Part shown: positions 24,000 to 35,639 of the stretch, piece after piece
Position numbering within the stretch: position 1 is the stretch's first letter
Layout of the letters: each line of letters begins with the position of its first letter
From: Talpa occidentalis
Lineage: Eukaryota > Chordata > Mammalia > Eulipotyphla > Talpidae
DNA length: 64,000 nucleotides
Direction: 5' to 3'
Assembly (NCBI RefSeq): GCF_014898055.3
Contig: NW_023603184.1
Location: 33,479,359-33,543,358, forward strand
Program-made: the position numbers and the translations under genes
The notes under the pieces: model-generated
Seen by the model: only the letters and a program-made list of their open reading frames with translations
The model's database searches: none
What the model was told of the DNA's origin: nothing

Positions 24000-26225
24000 T
24001 TACCTCAGCAGAACTTAGAAATTTCCCCATAAAGTCAGATCAGGAGAAACTAAGTTTCCTTCCAGTTCAGGTCAGGTTTTCTGCTGTAAGTTTGGCACCA
24101 ATATTATTTTTTTAAAGACAACAAAAATCTCGAGGCTTTCAGAGCATTTTGGGTTTCAGAATTGCAGGAGTGGTGAACCTATATGCTGTCCCAATGCAGA
24201 AAACAAAACTGAAAGTCAAGTGCTGGATGTCCCACTCCTGTGTCCATCGGCCGTCATCCCTCTACAAGAATCACTATTGACTCTCTCGGTCCTTGGCCTG
24301 TTACCATGGACTTGGGCACCTGGGAAACTCCTAGAAGACTCTGCTCTGCTGTTTCCTGAAACTTCCATTAAGCCACCAGGCAGTTTAGCACTTTCTTATT
24401 TAAATGCTTCATCTCGTGACCTTATCACATAATCAAGAGATTCATTGAAGTATCTTCCCAACAAACACTCTGTCTACCCATAGCACAGAAAATGGCTGGT
24501 TTTTATTCTCATTTGTATAGCTTACAATGACTGTGTTCCTTCCTGGATGCACCTGAACTTACGTGAGCCTGTCTCAAATACTGACATTTAGATTATTTTT
24601 TATCTTTCAGAAAGATTTGTCCTTATATATTTCTTTAGGATAAGATCTTAAAATTAGAATTATAGAGTGAAAGTAGTGTTAACAGACAAAATACAGGGTG
24701 CTCAGTTAAATTTGCATTTTAGATAAACAATGAATAATTTTTTAATAAGTATGTCCCATGCAGTTTGCTAAATCTGGCAGCTCTAAACCAAAGTTATTAA
24801 ATTAACAAGCCATTAATTTTAATTAATATTGGTAGATTAACACAACTAAATTAATATTAACAGATGTATTAGTAAATATGATTGCTACTAATGTTAACAA
24901 ATACAATTAGTATTTAAAAATTAATATTAAAAAATCCTTTTGACACATTTTTCCCAGCCACTTTTCAGACGATTTTACCCAATTTTATATTTTCATTGGC
25001 AGGGCTTGAGTTACATCCTAATCAACAAAAACACAGCTTCACTAACTTCATATGGAGAATGTTTTCTTTTTTCTTGTTTTTGCATTCTTTTGTTTAGTAA
25101 GAAGGCTAAATACTTTTTTAAAATTAGCTTATCGGTATTTTCTTTTCTCTATGATTTGAAACTTCTGATCTTATTCATGTACATTCTGCAAATATCCATA
25201 GCTACTTATGCAGTATTTTTCTAATACATGTAAGCTAACAAACATATCCCAAAATAGAGATTTTTAAAAACTAGGTTAAAAGTTCTAATATTTTCTTCCC
25301 TTCCCCCCTCCCCCCAAATTTCCTTGAGTCCCTTGGGTGTGCCTTCCCTACCCTATGTGTTTATACTCTATGACTTTTTTTTATATCAGGATTTTAAGTG
25401 CTTTTCTTATGTATATAAATGATCTTTTAGCCTTTAGCTTTATTTGCAGTATTTATTTTCCTTACTTTGTTTTTAGATAATGTTTGCAGGGCCTTTTGAG
25501 ACACAATTTAAAAGGATTGTAATTAACTTCCTCATTCTTTCATGTGTGGATTTCTTCTTTTTCCTTTATCTCTATAAAAGCCTTGCCCAATCTCAGATCA
25601 AATAATATTCACCTTTATCTTCTTTTAGTAGCTTTATGGTTTGATTTTTATCCTATGGTCAACTCTTAATTATTTGCAATATTTTTTGAGTGTGTGGACC
25701 TAAAACTTTAATAATTTACAAAAAAAAAAAAAAAACTTCCTAAATGCTTTTGATCTAAACACAGTAAATGTGGTTATTGCTGTTTGGTTATTGGTGTTTG
25801 TAAGATGCATTGCAAAAATAGCTTGCTCTCAGATTCTCAGATCTGCTTGGGGGTTACTTAAAGTGGTTGGGGGAATGCTTCCTTTGGAGAGAAGCTGAAA
25901 GTTGTTTTATCCATAAATCTTTTAGAGTAATTATGGCCATCAGCCATCTTTGAATGGTGTACATTTAGGAGGTCAAGAGTTCATACAAACATTCCAAGAT
26001 AGCAGGACTGGATGACTGGATGTCAGGGTTTTGTTTCTGGACAGAGCAAGTTTATCTGTATTTTCGGTCTTGTAGATCTGAAGTCATTTTACAATTTGGG
26101 TGCACACATATCCAAAGTAGAGCTTGATCTCTATGGAAATCGAATCCAAAGCAGTGAACTAACCCATGGGTGCGTTTTAGATTGGTTTGAGATTGTTTTA
26201 GATTTGCACTTTTAGTTAGAAGCCC
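24000..26225 (+). other. PPFIBP2: AT-rich intronic stretch of PPFIBP2
   Basis: No exon recognised. The part at 24690-24785 ('aaatacagggtgctcagttaaatttgcattttagataaacaatgaataatttttta...aagtatgtccc') looks like a mammal-wide DNA transposon relic of uncertain name. The rest is AT-rich text (taattaatatt blocks, 24790-24930) that may be very old L1. Confidence 0.35.
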
Positions 26226-26372
26226 TGGCCTCTCAAATTGTGCTTGGTGGACCAGCAGCTTTGTCTTCCCCTGGTAGCTTATGAAAAGAAATGCAGAATA
26301 TGGGCCCTCTACCTCTCTACCCAGCGGAACTTCTCCAGGTGACTCATACGCACACTGGTTTAAACCAGACAC
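26226..26372 (+). mobile_element. MER5A-type hAT relic
   Basis: 'gtgcttggtggaccagcagc', 'ggtagcttatgaaaagaaatgcagaa', 'acttctccaggtgactcatacgcacact' is the MER5A order. Old and immobile. Confidence 0.65.
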
Positions 26373-28830
26373 TCACTTGAATTATTTAAAAAAGTAAATC
26401 ATCCTGGCTTAGAATTGGCACTAGAAAGGCAGCTTGAGAAGTGAGGCAGGCAAGCTGTGAGACTCCTCATTCATGTCTGTGTGTCCCTTGCATATTTGCA
26501 CTATTCTCTCCACACACACTGACTTTGTCCTCTACTCCAGAGTCACTCTGTTGAACGTTGTCCTCGAATGGGACAAGTCTGCCTTGTGACTTCTCTGTCA
26601 ATTTGAATTCTTTCTCCAGTCAAGTGGGATAAACAATAAGGAGGTTTATAAATCACTAACAAGATGTCCAGAGAACGGGGTACCCTTGGGGTAAATCAGT
26701 GGCTCTTGGATGACCTCAATTGCTCTGGCTCATCCCATCATTATACCCACCATGTGTCCCCTAACAGTTGCAAAAGGAGCAGGTCCCAGGGGGAGAGGGA
26801 AAGTTGGTAGAGACCTTTAGAGGGAAGACTATGGGTACCTTGTTGGAAGTGTGGTTCATAGAGAAGGCTTGGTCACCTAGCAGAACCCCAGAACCCTTTG
26901 CAAGATTGCAGGGTTACCTGTCAGTGTGTTTGGCCAGGTGGAAGCAAACCATATCAGGGTGAGTCAGTGTGGGAGGCAGGAATGAGTTAAAAGGCCAGCA
27001 CCTGCCACTTGTTTGTGGCATCGGGGAACCTCTTCTTCCTTTCTCTGGACATCGTTTCCCTACTAGAAATGACAGTTGGTTTGACAGTCTGTTTGCAAGA
27101 GCTGGCTGAGCAGTCTAGTCCTGCAGTTTCTTTAGAGGCTCTACAAGCAGCCTAGTCACCAGCCTCTGCCTTGCTCAATCTTGACCTTTTAGTTAACCTC
27201 CTAGAGACAGTTTCTAGGCCTCTCTAGGTATAGCTGTCTCATGTCAGGACTTGGCTGAGGCCAACATCCCAGGGGCATGTTGTGAATGGGAAACCTCTGC
27301 TGGGCCTGGCTGGGCTAAGGTCTCTAGGATGCATGCTTATCTTGCACATCCTACTTGTCAGTTCAGCCACCCTCAGTTACCTTCTTCTCTATTCTCTCAA
27401 GAGACAAAGAAAACAGGAGGGGGCATTCCCCCCACCCCACCCCCACTGTATCAACTTCACCACCTTGACTTCAATTCCCAGCTCCTGAGACAAAGCCAGG
27501 GCAGTCCTGCCAGATTCAGTTTGGAATCTCTCCTGGCCAAAGAAGCAAATCTGTTTACCATATTGAAAAGTCAGAGGAATTACAAAAAAGGTGAGGCAAA
27601 AGGCTGTTTTACCAATTATAAACTATGAGCTAGAGTTTCCCATGCCATGTGATCGTCTCTGCATCTGTTTTCCACCCAAGGCCTGGAACAAAAGACGGGT
27701 CTGTCATAGTGAATTGCGCATTCTCATTTTGAGAGGTTACAGACAGGCGTTTCATAGGAAAAGCTTTTTCTCAGGATTTTAAAGAGATAAGGGGAACTTT
27801 GGTGTTTATCTTTTAAGAAAAAAAAATGGAGCCTGTGTGAGCCGATTTCCAGTGTGGGAGAACTTAAGAGCTCAGAAAGCCTTAAGTGTCAGCACTTTCT
27901 TTCCTAAGGGCCTCCTGGCCTGGGTGCGGCTGGATGCATTGCAGAACTGGAATCAGCCACTAGGTGGGAGTCAGGGACAAATGAGGGAAAGTCTAGTTCC
28001 CAAGGAAGAAGATATAGACTAATACGAGAAAATAGCTATATTATTTGTATAAGGATGGCAAAAGCACCTCTCCGTAGTAAAACTGCTGGACAGTGTGTGT
28101 GGGTCAGTTGGAAAAGAGGGTTCTTTCCAATTTTCCTCAGAATCTTGGGAGGGCCCCACTGTTTGTTGTGGGGGAAATCAGACTGTGGACTGAGAGCCAG
28201 TCCTGGGAGCACTCACTGGACCTTCTGCTGTCAATGGTGAAATGGCATTTCAAATCCCTTAATTCTGGAACCTTCTGCTGGAGCACTAGCAGGATGGCTG
28301 TCTCCGTTCAAAGAGGCATTTCCTGATCTCACATCTGCCAGGCCCTGCCCTGGAGGAGCTTCTTGAACCTTTGATTGGAATACACTTTCCCTGGGGCAGC
28401 ACTTCAGCCTTCAGCCTCTGCAAACTCAACAGTTTTAATAATCCTGGATTTTGACTTTTCCTCCCACCAAGTAAATTATACCCAGCTAAATTCCATTCAG
28501 ACCCGACTTGAAACTGTTTCAGTCCCTATGAACGAATGTTTATAAATGACCAAGAATGTGCAAACACCGAAAGAGCAAATAAATCCTTCCCCATTAAATT
28601 TCCTGCTTCAGGCCCAGGGGACATGGTGGGTGATGTTGCCAGGTTATCGTAACTTGAGGTCTGAGCACGTAGACACCCACCCTCCACCCAAAACAGCAGC
28701 CTGGGAGAGCCACACCACCAGGGGCCCCTGCCCTTTCAGACACCTGCTTGTCGGTTGGCAGGTTTTGACGGATTCATGCTTCTAGACAGATATCCTCAGT
28801 ACCGAGTGCTTCAAGAAGCTTCTGAGAGTG
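26373..28830 (+). other. PPFIBP2: PPFIBP2 intron, nothing recognised
   Basis: Mostly unique sequence with no exon, RNA gene or named repeat that I can support. I looked for the next PPFIBP2 exon here and did not find it. Confidence 0.35.
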
Positions 28831-29098
28831 GGGGCCTCCCTGGTGGCGCAATGGGTTAGGCACAGCATGGCGAAGCTATCAGCAGCCTCTGGAGCACGAG
28901 TTTGATCCCCGGCCAGGGAGCAACCCATGTGGCATGGCAGACCTCTCCTGATTTGCCCTCTGCTCCCCTCAGCAGTGTATTTCAGTCAGTCTGCCTGTTC
29001 TGTTCCCCACTCTGTCTCTGGTGAGTCCTCTCACCCCCCACACCTCTGGTCTGTACCCCAGTTCTTATATGCATAAATAAATAAATCTTTAAAAAAAT
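28831..29098 (+). mobile_element. tRNA-derived SINE (older subfamily)
   Basis: Head GGGCCTCCCTGGTGGCGCAATGG, B-box-like 'gtttgatcccc', tail '(aaat)n ctttaaaaaaa'. Flanked by a 13-bp imperfect target duplication, AAGCTTCTGAGAG / AAGCTTCTGAAAG. It has the older internal form 'ccagggagcaacccatgtggc'. Confidence 0.9.
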
Positions 29099-29132
29099 AA
29101 GCTTCTGAAAGCAGTTTCCTAACCTCTACTAC

Positions 29133-29300
29133 TGAAATATGAGATCAGTAGCATGAGTCACCTGGGAGCTTGTTTGTGAAGCATGATTTCAGACCCCATT
29201 CCCGACCCAGTAGGATAGAATCTGCATTTTTTAAAAAAGATTTATTTATTTATGCATACAAGAGCTGGGGTGTAGGCCAGAGGTATGTGTGGGGGTGCGT
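29133..29300. mobile_element. MER5A fragment cut by a truncated SINE
   Basis: 29133-29228 reads as a plus-strand MER5A end ('gtcacctgggagcttgttt', 'cccagtaggatagaatctgcatttt'). 29230-29300 is the tail end of an inverted SINE ('aagatttatttatttatgcatacaagagctggggtgtaggccagaggt') that stops abruptly. No full head is present. Confidence 0.6.
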
Positions 29301-30452
29301 CTTTTGGTAGAACTCCTTCCAGCTAGGCAATTCATTATATAAAGATGGGGAAGCATTGTCTTCCCGGACCCGTAGGGGTCCAGTGACTATGTCCTGTGTT
29401 CGGCCCAATGCCTATTTCTTACACCCCATGATCTGAGAACAAGCTTTGTTTTTTGCTGACTTTAATGACAGTAATAATCTGTGATGTGAACATGCTATAA
29501 CACATAGTTTCAGTGGCAGTGTTCCTGGAACACGGGCACACTCATGGGTTGGCCACGATTGCTTTTGCATTTCAGGTGTCAGAATTGAGTGTGACAGTGA
29601 CCACATGGCCCGGCTGGCCCTTTATAGGGAAAGACGACTGACCCTTGTCCTAACCCATTTTTGAGGTGGGCTCCTGGGGACCTGGGCTGCCATGCCCAGG
29701 ACGCTGTTTGATGAGCAGGACTTGTTTGCCAGCCTGAAGGAGCAGTGTCTTTGGGCTGGTTCTTTCCATTCCTCTGTTCTTCTCCTCAGAGCAGGCCCAT
29801 TACACAGAGCAGCACTCCTTTTGCAGGACACATGACTTATGGAGGGCGTCCTCTCACGAGTCACCATGGCCTAGGGACCAACGCTCAAGGCTGACCTGAG
29901 GCTCATGTTGCAGGTGACAGATCAGCTGGAAAGCACATCACCCTCCAGATTCTTCTCAGTAGCTGGTAGGAAGAGCAAAGCCTCAGGAGCCCCACTCCCA
30001 GGCATTCCCACACATACCTAGAATTCCAGCCAGGTCAGCGACCTGCCTAGGCCTCCCTTCTAGTTCCTGGATGAGGAAGAGGACTAGCCACATGATTTCC
30101 CTTGTCCAAACCTGACCACTCTGGCTTCTGTGTTTTCACTCCCCAAACACTGAGTCTCCTGGTTGGCTGCCTTGCCCCCAGCTAGCTGCCTCATGTTCCA
30201 GATAGGAAGCAGTGGAATGTGGTCGCCAGGTTGTGAGTTGCTTTTGGGAAGGCCCTGAAGACTGACTGCATCACTGGAGTGACCCCCGTTTGTGTACACT
30301 CTGCGGCTCTCATTGGCACGGGTCTCAGGTCCCTGAGTTTCAGAAACTCAGAGGGATGGAAGCAGGAAGCCCCTAGTCCCCTGCCCCAAATCTCCCTTAA
30401 CAAGAACAACTTAATCCTCTCAGAACAACTGTACAGGTCAGATAGCACCCAG
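29301..30452 (+). other. Last contig stretch before the gap, no exon found
   Basis: Unique moderately GC-rich sequence, presumably PPFIBP2 intron. Open frames at 29622-29867 minus and 30084-30299 minus have no domain or splice support. The contig stops at 30452. Confidence 0.4.
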
Positions 30453-30552
30453 NNNNNNNNNNNNNNNNNNNNNNNNNNNNNNNNNNNNNNNNNNNNNNNN
30501 NNNNNNNNNNNNNNNNNNNNNNNNNNNNNNNNNNNNNNNNNNNNNNNNNNNN
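30453..30552. other. Assembly gap of exactly 100 N at the edge of a minisatellite
   Basis: A placeholder gap of unknown real size. The sequence resumes inside a 16-bp tandem array, so the break was probably caused by that array and its true length is unknown. All PPFIBP2 exons lie to the left. The olfactory receptor relic and OVCH2 lie to the right. Confidence 0.98.
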
Positions 30553-30855
30553 GGGGTAGAGGGTCCAGGGGGTAGAGGGTCCAGGGGGTAGAGGGTCCAG
30601 GGGGTAGAGGTCCCGGGGGTAGAGGGTCCCGGGGGTAGAGGGTCCCGGGGGTAGAGGGTCCCGGGGGTAGAGGGTCCCGGGGGTAGAGGGTCCCGGGGGT
30701 AGAGGGTCCAGGGGGTAGAGGGTCCAGGGGGTAGAGGGTCCAGGGGGTAGAGGGTCCAGGGGGTAGAGGGTCCAGGGGGTAGAGGGTCCAGGGGGTAGAG
30801 GGTCCAGGGGGTAGAGGGTCCAGGGGGTAGAGGGTCCAGGGGGTAGAGGGTCCAG
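30553..30855 (+). repeat. G-rich 16-bp minisatellite, 19 units visible
   Basis: Unit TAGAGGGTCCAGGGGG, repeated head to tail. Two variants form blocks: three units with TCCA, six with TCCC (the first of them one base short), then ten with TCCA. The plus strand has a GGG and a GGGGG run per unit and so could form G-quadruplexes. Because 16 x 3 = 48, all minus-strand frames stay open and read as proline-rich repeats; these are not genes. Confidence 0.97.
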
Positions 30856-31129
30856 ATACATTCGTGCTCATGCATCACATGTGTGGGTATGTTCATGGTG
30901 TGTACGTCTATGTGGGTTGCATTTTAAAATGTTTCAAAACAAGTAAGTTGTATTAAGAAAGGCATGAGATTAGGTCAAGTTTGTACATTAGAAAACATCC
31001 TGTTTTGTAAATAAATTAAAAGTTTGGAAGTTTTCTCCAAAGCCATCTGTGAATGTGCCGTACATTTTCAAATGTCAGTGTCTCCATTAACTCTGGAGTG
31101 GCAAACTATTTGCTGTGTCCATACCTTCC

Positions 31130-31682
31130 TCAAGGCAGTGCCTTTCTTTGTTCCTCCCCTTGGCAGAAGACATGTTCATTAGAACAGACCCAGTGAACAC
31201 ACAGGGAATCATAATTAAAGTAAAGCGACCCACTAACACAAAGGCAGAGAGGAGAAAAATAGTCATTTCATGATAGGAATTGGAACCGCCAGCCAGGGAG
31301 CGCACAGGAGCAGCATCACAGAAGTGCTGGACGATATTGGAGCCACAGAAAGACAGTTGAATACAGTGATGAGGATGCACAGAGAAACCAGGAACCCGAC
31401 CATCCAAGATGCCACCATGAGGGGCAGCAGATCTTGGGCGTCATCCGGGTGGTGTAGTGCAGCGGGTTGTGAATGGCGGTGTAACCGTCACAGGACATGG
31501 CCGCCATGGTGAAGCAGTTGTTAGCTCCCAAGCCAAAGAAGAAAAACAACTGTGTGGTGCACTCAGGAAGAGAAGTGGTCTTGCTGTCTGGCCGCAGGTC
31601 CACCAGCTCGCGGGGGATGATCACCATGCTGGTGCACGTCTCTGAAAAGGACAGGCCACAGAGGACAAAGTGCATGGGGGTG
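31130..31682 (-). pseudogene. Olfactory receptor pseudogene, family 10-like, truncated and frameshifted
   Basis: On the minus strand the text begins at the HTPMHF motif that opens TM2 and runs through FSETCT, EC..QLFFFFGLG and HNPLHYTTRM to SAFVLVG...LIMIP (TM5) and SSAKGRNK. TM1 and everything after TM5 are missing. At least two frameshifts are needed, near 31425 and near 31355. The MAYDRY motif is degraded to MSCDGY, losing the arginine that couples to the G protein. It is dead. The closest family by motif is OR10, but I give no subfamily. Functional receptors would act in olfactory neuron cilia. Its position 5' of OVCH2 fits the olfactory receptor cluster next to OVCH2 on human 11p15.4. 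Confidence 0.85.
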
Positions 31683-32897
31683 TGAAGACAAAATTAAAAT
31701 CACGTTTTAATGATACATGCAGTGATACAGAGGTTGCTAGTATTCTTGCAAGACCTCGCAAGGAAAAAACTGGTTCCATCAGAATTGTTTCTTAGAAAGA
31801 ATCATTTTATAAGAAAGAAATTTTTTATTCTGTTGAACCGAACTGTTGCATTTGGATTTAATTGTCACTACAATCTTGTGTGTCTTCACTAATATTTATG
31901 GTTAATATACTCTCTGCAATTGCTTACAAATCTTTAATATTTCCAGAGATCTCAGTCTATATATCTCCCTAGGAGCCCTGTAACTTCACCTATTTTCATT
32001 CAAGTGCACATACTTTGTGGGTATTTCATTGTGTTATTGGCTTTACTGGGGAAGGGAGCAGTTGGTCATATATATCGGTACAAAATGAAGTTGTTACTGG
32101 AATTATAACCATGACATTAACAATGCATGTAGATAAGTAGTGATTTTACTTCGTAAAAGTAGAACTACATCCCCTTAAATTTAGCCAATATTATTTGCTG
32201 TGCCCATGAACATTCTCTAACAGGTGTGATGAGACTGCACTTCCTGCCTTAGTTATTCAGACAGTTAAAGTTGTTTCATGGACCATGTGTTTTAAATGAA
32301 AAGGAACAGGTAGGAAATAAAACTATAATGCAAATCTAGACCCATAGCAGGATAGTTGACAGCTGCATGTCTGCAGGAAAAAAATAGTCAATATTTTCTG
32401 TGAGGATAGATTGAAATGGGATTAAAGTACAGCTGGATTTTATGAGATGCTCTATAACAGTACACATTTCTCTCAGACTTAAAAGAAGTATCTGGATGAG
32501 TTTGACAACTTAGACTATTCAGTAATCACAAATTCTATCAATTTTTATATAACTATTGATAATTTTCTAATGTGGCATTTCAGAAATATGAACGCCTTGC
32601 TAAATACTGTTTGTAATAGATTCAGGTTTGCTCAATGATGCCTATGTGATGACTTCTCTAAAACCTTACCAAAATGATGTACACAATTCATGACCTTTTT
32701 ACTAGAGAAAGATACAACCCCGTGAACTCAAGAACTGTATGATGCTGTATGCACTGTATGCACTCAGATTCTTCTAGAAATTTCCTAATTATGTTTATAT
32801 ATGAGCTTGATCAGTATCTTTGAAATGTTATTCTGAAGAAAATAGATCATATATATAATATTATAATAAACTTTTCATTAAACCATTAACTGTTCTT
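31683..32897. other. AT-rich intergenic stretch
   Basis: No gene, RNA or clear repeat recognised between the receptor pseudogene and the next SINE. Confidence 0.4.
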
Positions 32898-33210
32898 GGG
32901 CCTCCCCGGTGGCGCAGCGGTTGAGTGCTGGGTTGTGAAGCTGCCCGCGGCCTCTGCAGCTCCGGTTCGATCCCCAGCTGCTCCCCGGCCACCGGAGGAG
33001 GGTCCCACATGGCGCGCAGACCTCTCCTGCCGCCCGCTGCTCCCCTCAGCAGTGTACTTCGGTCCTTCTGCCTGCTCTGCTCCCCACTCTGGCTCTGGTG
33101 AATCCTCTCACCCTCCCGCACTTCTGACTGTACCCAGTGCATGTATAAACAAAACAAACAAATAAATAAATAAATAAAACATGCCTCTAAAGAAAAAAAA
33201 AAACAAAACT
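32898..33210 (+). mobile_element. tRNA-derived SINE (young subfamily)
   Basis: A full copy with head GGGCCTCCCCGGTGGCGCAG, A box TGGCGCAGCGGTTGAG, B box GGTTCGATCCC, the younger body 'cggccaccggaggagggtcccacatggcgcgcag' and an AAATAAAT tail. Flanked by a perfect 13-bp target duplication, ATTAACTGTTCTT. Confidence 0.95.
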
Positions 33211-33582
33211 ATTAACTGTTCTTCCATAAACATTCAGTTAATCTTATGTATCAAATAAATTATATTCCCAAATATTTTCTTTTGTTTTATGCTTGTCAGG
33301 CAGAATTTTTTGTTCGTTTTTATTATATTCCTATGCATAATGTGAAAGTTCCTGCCAAACTGCAGAGGTAATTCTTATGAGCAAAGAGTTTTTTTGGTGG
33401 GGGGAGCAAGGGGTTAGACATTTTAGTTATTTAAAAAACACAAGAAACACTTAGTGTCATCCTGTAAATGCTGTGAAAGCTACCAACAAGGATTATGTTG
33501 ATATCCATTACTCTTAAGGACAAAGATGAAATTTAGCTTGGCCCACAGACCCTGGATCATCTATACTGCATCCTCCTTTCTT

Positions 33583-33852
33583 TTTTTTTTTTTAATTAAA
33601 GATTTATTTATTTATTTATACAAGCACTGGGTACAGTCAGAAGCATGGGAGGGTGAGAGAATTCACCAGAGCCAGAGCGGGGAATAGAACAGGCAGATGG
33701 ACGAAGTACACTGCTGAGGGGAGCAGCGGGCGCGGCAGGAGAGGTCTGCACGCCATGTGGGACCCTGGTGGCCGGGGATCGAACCGGCGCTGCAGAAGCT
33801 GCGGACAGCTTTTCAGCCCAGCGTTCAACCGCTGCGCCACCAGGGGAGGCCC
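33583..33852 (-). mobile_element. tRNA-derived SINE
   Basis: Inverted copy with head complement 'gcgccaccaggggaggcccc' at the right end. Target duplication CATCCTCCTTTCTT / CATCCTCATTTCTT. Confidence 0.93.
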
Positions 33853-33879
33853 CATCCTCATTTCTTAAAATAAACAGAA

Positions 33880-34455
33880 TGATATACCCAGCTCATGGGT
33901 TGGAGGAATCAACATTGTCAAAATGGCTATCCAAACCAAAGCAATTTAGAGATTCAATGCAGTCCCAAAAAAATCACAATGGCGTTCCTCAAAGAAATAG
34001 AACAAAGATTACTGAAGTTCATAAGAAATCACAAAAGACCCCAAATAGCCAAAGCTTTCCTGATATCAAAGGGGGGAAATGAAGGTATCACACTTCTAAT
34101 TTCCAACTATACTATAAGGCCAGAGTAGTTAAAGCAGCATGGTAATGGAACAAAAACAGACACACAGACTAACGGAATAGAATTGAGAGCTCAAATAAAA
34201 AACCACTTGTTTATGGACAAGTAATATACAAGAAAAGAGTAAAGTACATACACTGGAACAAGGAAAGTCTCTCCAATATATGGTGGTGAAAAATAGGAAC
34301 TACCACAAGTAAAATAAAGAAACTAAATCATTATCTCATACAACACATGAAAATCAACTCAAAATGGATAACAGACTTGGCTATGAGACCTGAAACCACC
34401 AAAATACAAACACAAAAAAGAATAGGACAGAATAGAATGAAATCCCTAGGTTCCA
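33880..34455 (+). mobile_element. L1 ORF2 fragment, defective
   Basis: Plus-strand L1 polymerase-region text: 'gattcaatgcagtcccaaaaaaatcacaatgg', 'aagaccccaaatagccaaagc', 'ggccagagtagttaaagcagcatggtaatgg', 'aaaatggataacagacttggctatgagacctgaaac'. It is broken by stops and frameshifts. Confidence 0.85.
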
Positions 34456-35351
34456 AAAACTTGCCTCAAGTTCATAGCCATCCCCAGTGTCCGGCCCGAA
34501 GGCATGCTGTCATTTTCAGTCTTCCTAGAGCTCAGATGCTGATGCTGGTAGCAGAGATTCCAAAGTCAACAAGAAAAATGGTGGCAGCAACATAGAGAGT
34601 TCCACTTTTGTGGAAGTGCAGCCGTGGGCTGACTTCTGGGCAGGCTTGCCAACCCTATGAGGCCAGAAGCATCATCAATTATTTGGGTGCTAAGACTCCA
34701 ATGAAGCAATGCGGAAGGAAAAACATCTCTGGGAATAACCAAAGCCATGTCAAGGAGCCATAGGAATGCCAACATCAGGGTTCTCCACCACGGAGTAAGA
34801 GTAACATCTCTATAGTGTCATTAATGGAGATCGCTCACTTCAGTCACGCGTGCGCTGCAGGGCCTCAGGTCACCTCCAGCAGGTGCTCAGTAAATGAGAT
34901 TCCTTTCTCCTTCCCTGAGGAGCCCAACTTCTCCTCGTAACAGGGATTTGCAAGGAAGGAGGTAACATCACTTTAACACATTAGAACAGTTAAGAGGCAA
35001 AGTGGATTATCTACAAAATGCCCAGTTCCCAGGTGAATGAGTCACTGTGACTGATGCAGCCTCTGAAATAGGAAGAATCCTCTTGGCACCAGGTGTCATG
35101 GAGAAAAGATCTCAAGAGCTCAGGAAAGGGTGCTTCCAGGTCTCAGGTTATCCCCCACGAAGACCTTTGCACCCCCCGTTTCACAGGTGGGTCCTTTAGT
35201 GACACGGAGAGGGTCACTGCTCTCACTACACTGAGTTGGTTAATAATAAACCAATTTAGAAAGCCAAGAGTGTGGAGCTGTGTGGCTCTTGGTCACTCGA
35301 GGCTCAGGACAGCCTGGATTCTACTCAAGGGAGAGTCTAAAGTCAGCTCAT
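34456..35351. other. Unexplained segment downstream of L1
   Basis: Moderately GC sequence that does not read as L1 or SINE. It could include a decayed processed pseudogene or an old repeat; I recognise neither. No intact frame of note. Confidence 0.3.
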
Positions 35352-35625
35352 GGGCCTCCCTGGTGGTGCAAGGGGTTAGGAATCAACCTATGAAGCGATC
35401 TGCAGCATCTGCAGCCTATGTTTGATCTCCAGGTGACCAGGGAGCTACCCACATGGCGCAGCAGACCCCTCCTGACTCGCCAGCGACTCCCCTCAGCAGT
35501 GTACTTCAGTCAATCTGCCTGTTCTGTCCCCCACTCTGTCTCTGGTGAATTTTCGCCCCCATACCACCGGCCTGTACCTCAGTTCTTGTATGCATAAATA
35601 AATCTTTAAAAAATAAAAAAAATAT
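35352..35625 (+). mobile_element. tRNA-derived SINE (older subfamily)
   Basis: Head GGGCCTCCCTGGTGGTGCAAGG, body 'accagggagctacccacatggcgcagcag', tail 'gcataaataaatctttaaaaaataaaaaa'. Imperfect target duplication AAAGTCAGCTCA / AAAGTCGCCTCA. Confidence 0.9.
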
Positions 35626-35639
35626 AAAGTCGCCTCAAA

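Noticed and set aside
30553..30855. CRISPR array or telomeric repeat
   Set aside because: There are no spacers, and the unit is not TTAGGG. It is a plain tandem minisatellite in a mammalian genome.
30191..30896. Long minus-strand frames (150-226 codons) encoding proline-rich repeats
   Set aside because: They come from the 16-bp minisatellite, which keeps all three frames open with a 16-residue period, and they run through the N gap. They are not genes.
31087..31675. Functional olfactory receptor
   Set aside because: TM1, TM6 and TM7 are missing, at least two frameshifts are present and the DRY arginine is lost.
32896..33165. SINE-derived open frames and tRNA-like heads (here and in the other copies) as genes or tRNA genes
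   Set aside because: The heads are tRNA-derived but fused to a SINE body with tail and target duplications. The frames are parts of the repeat.
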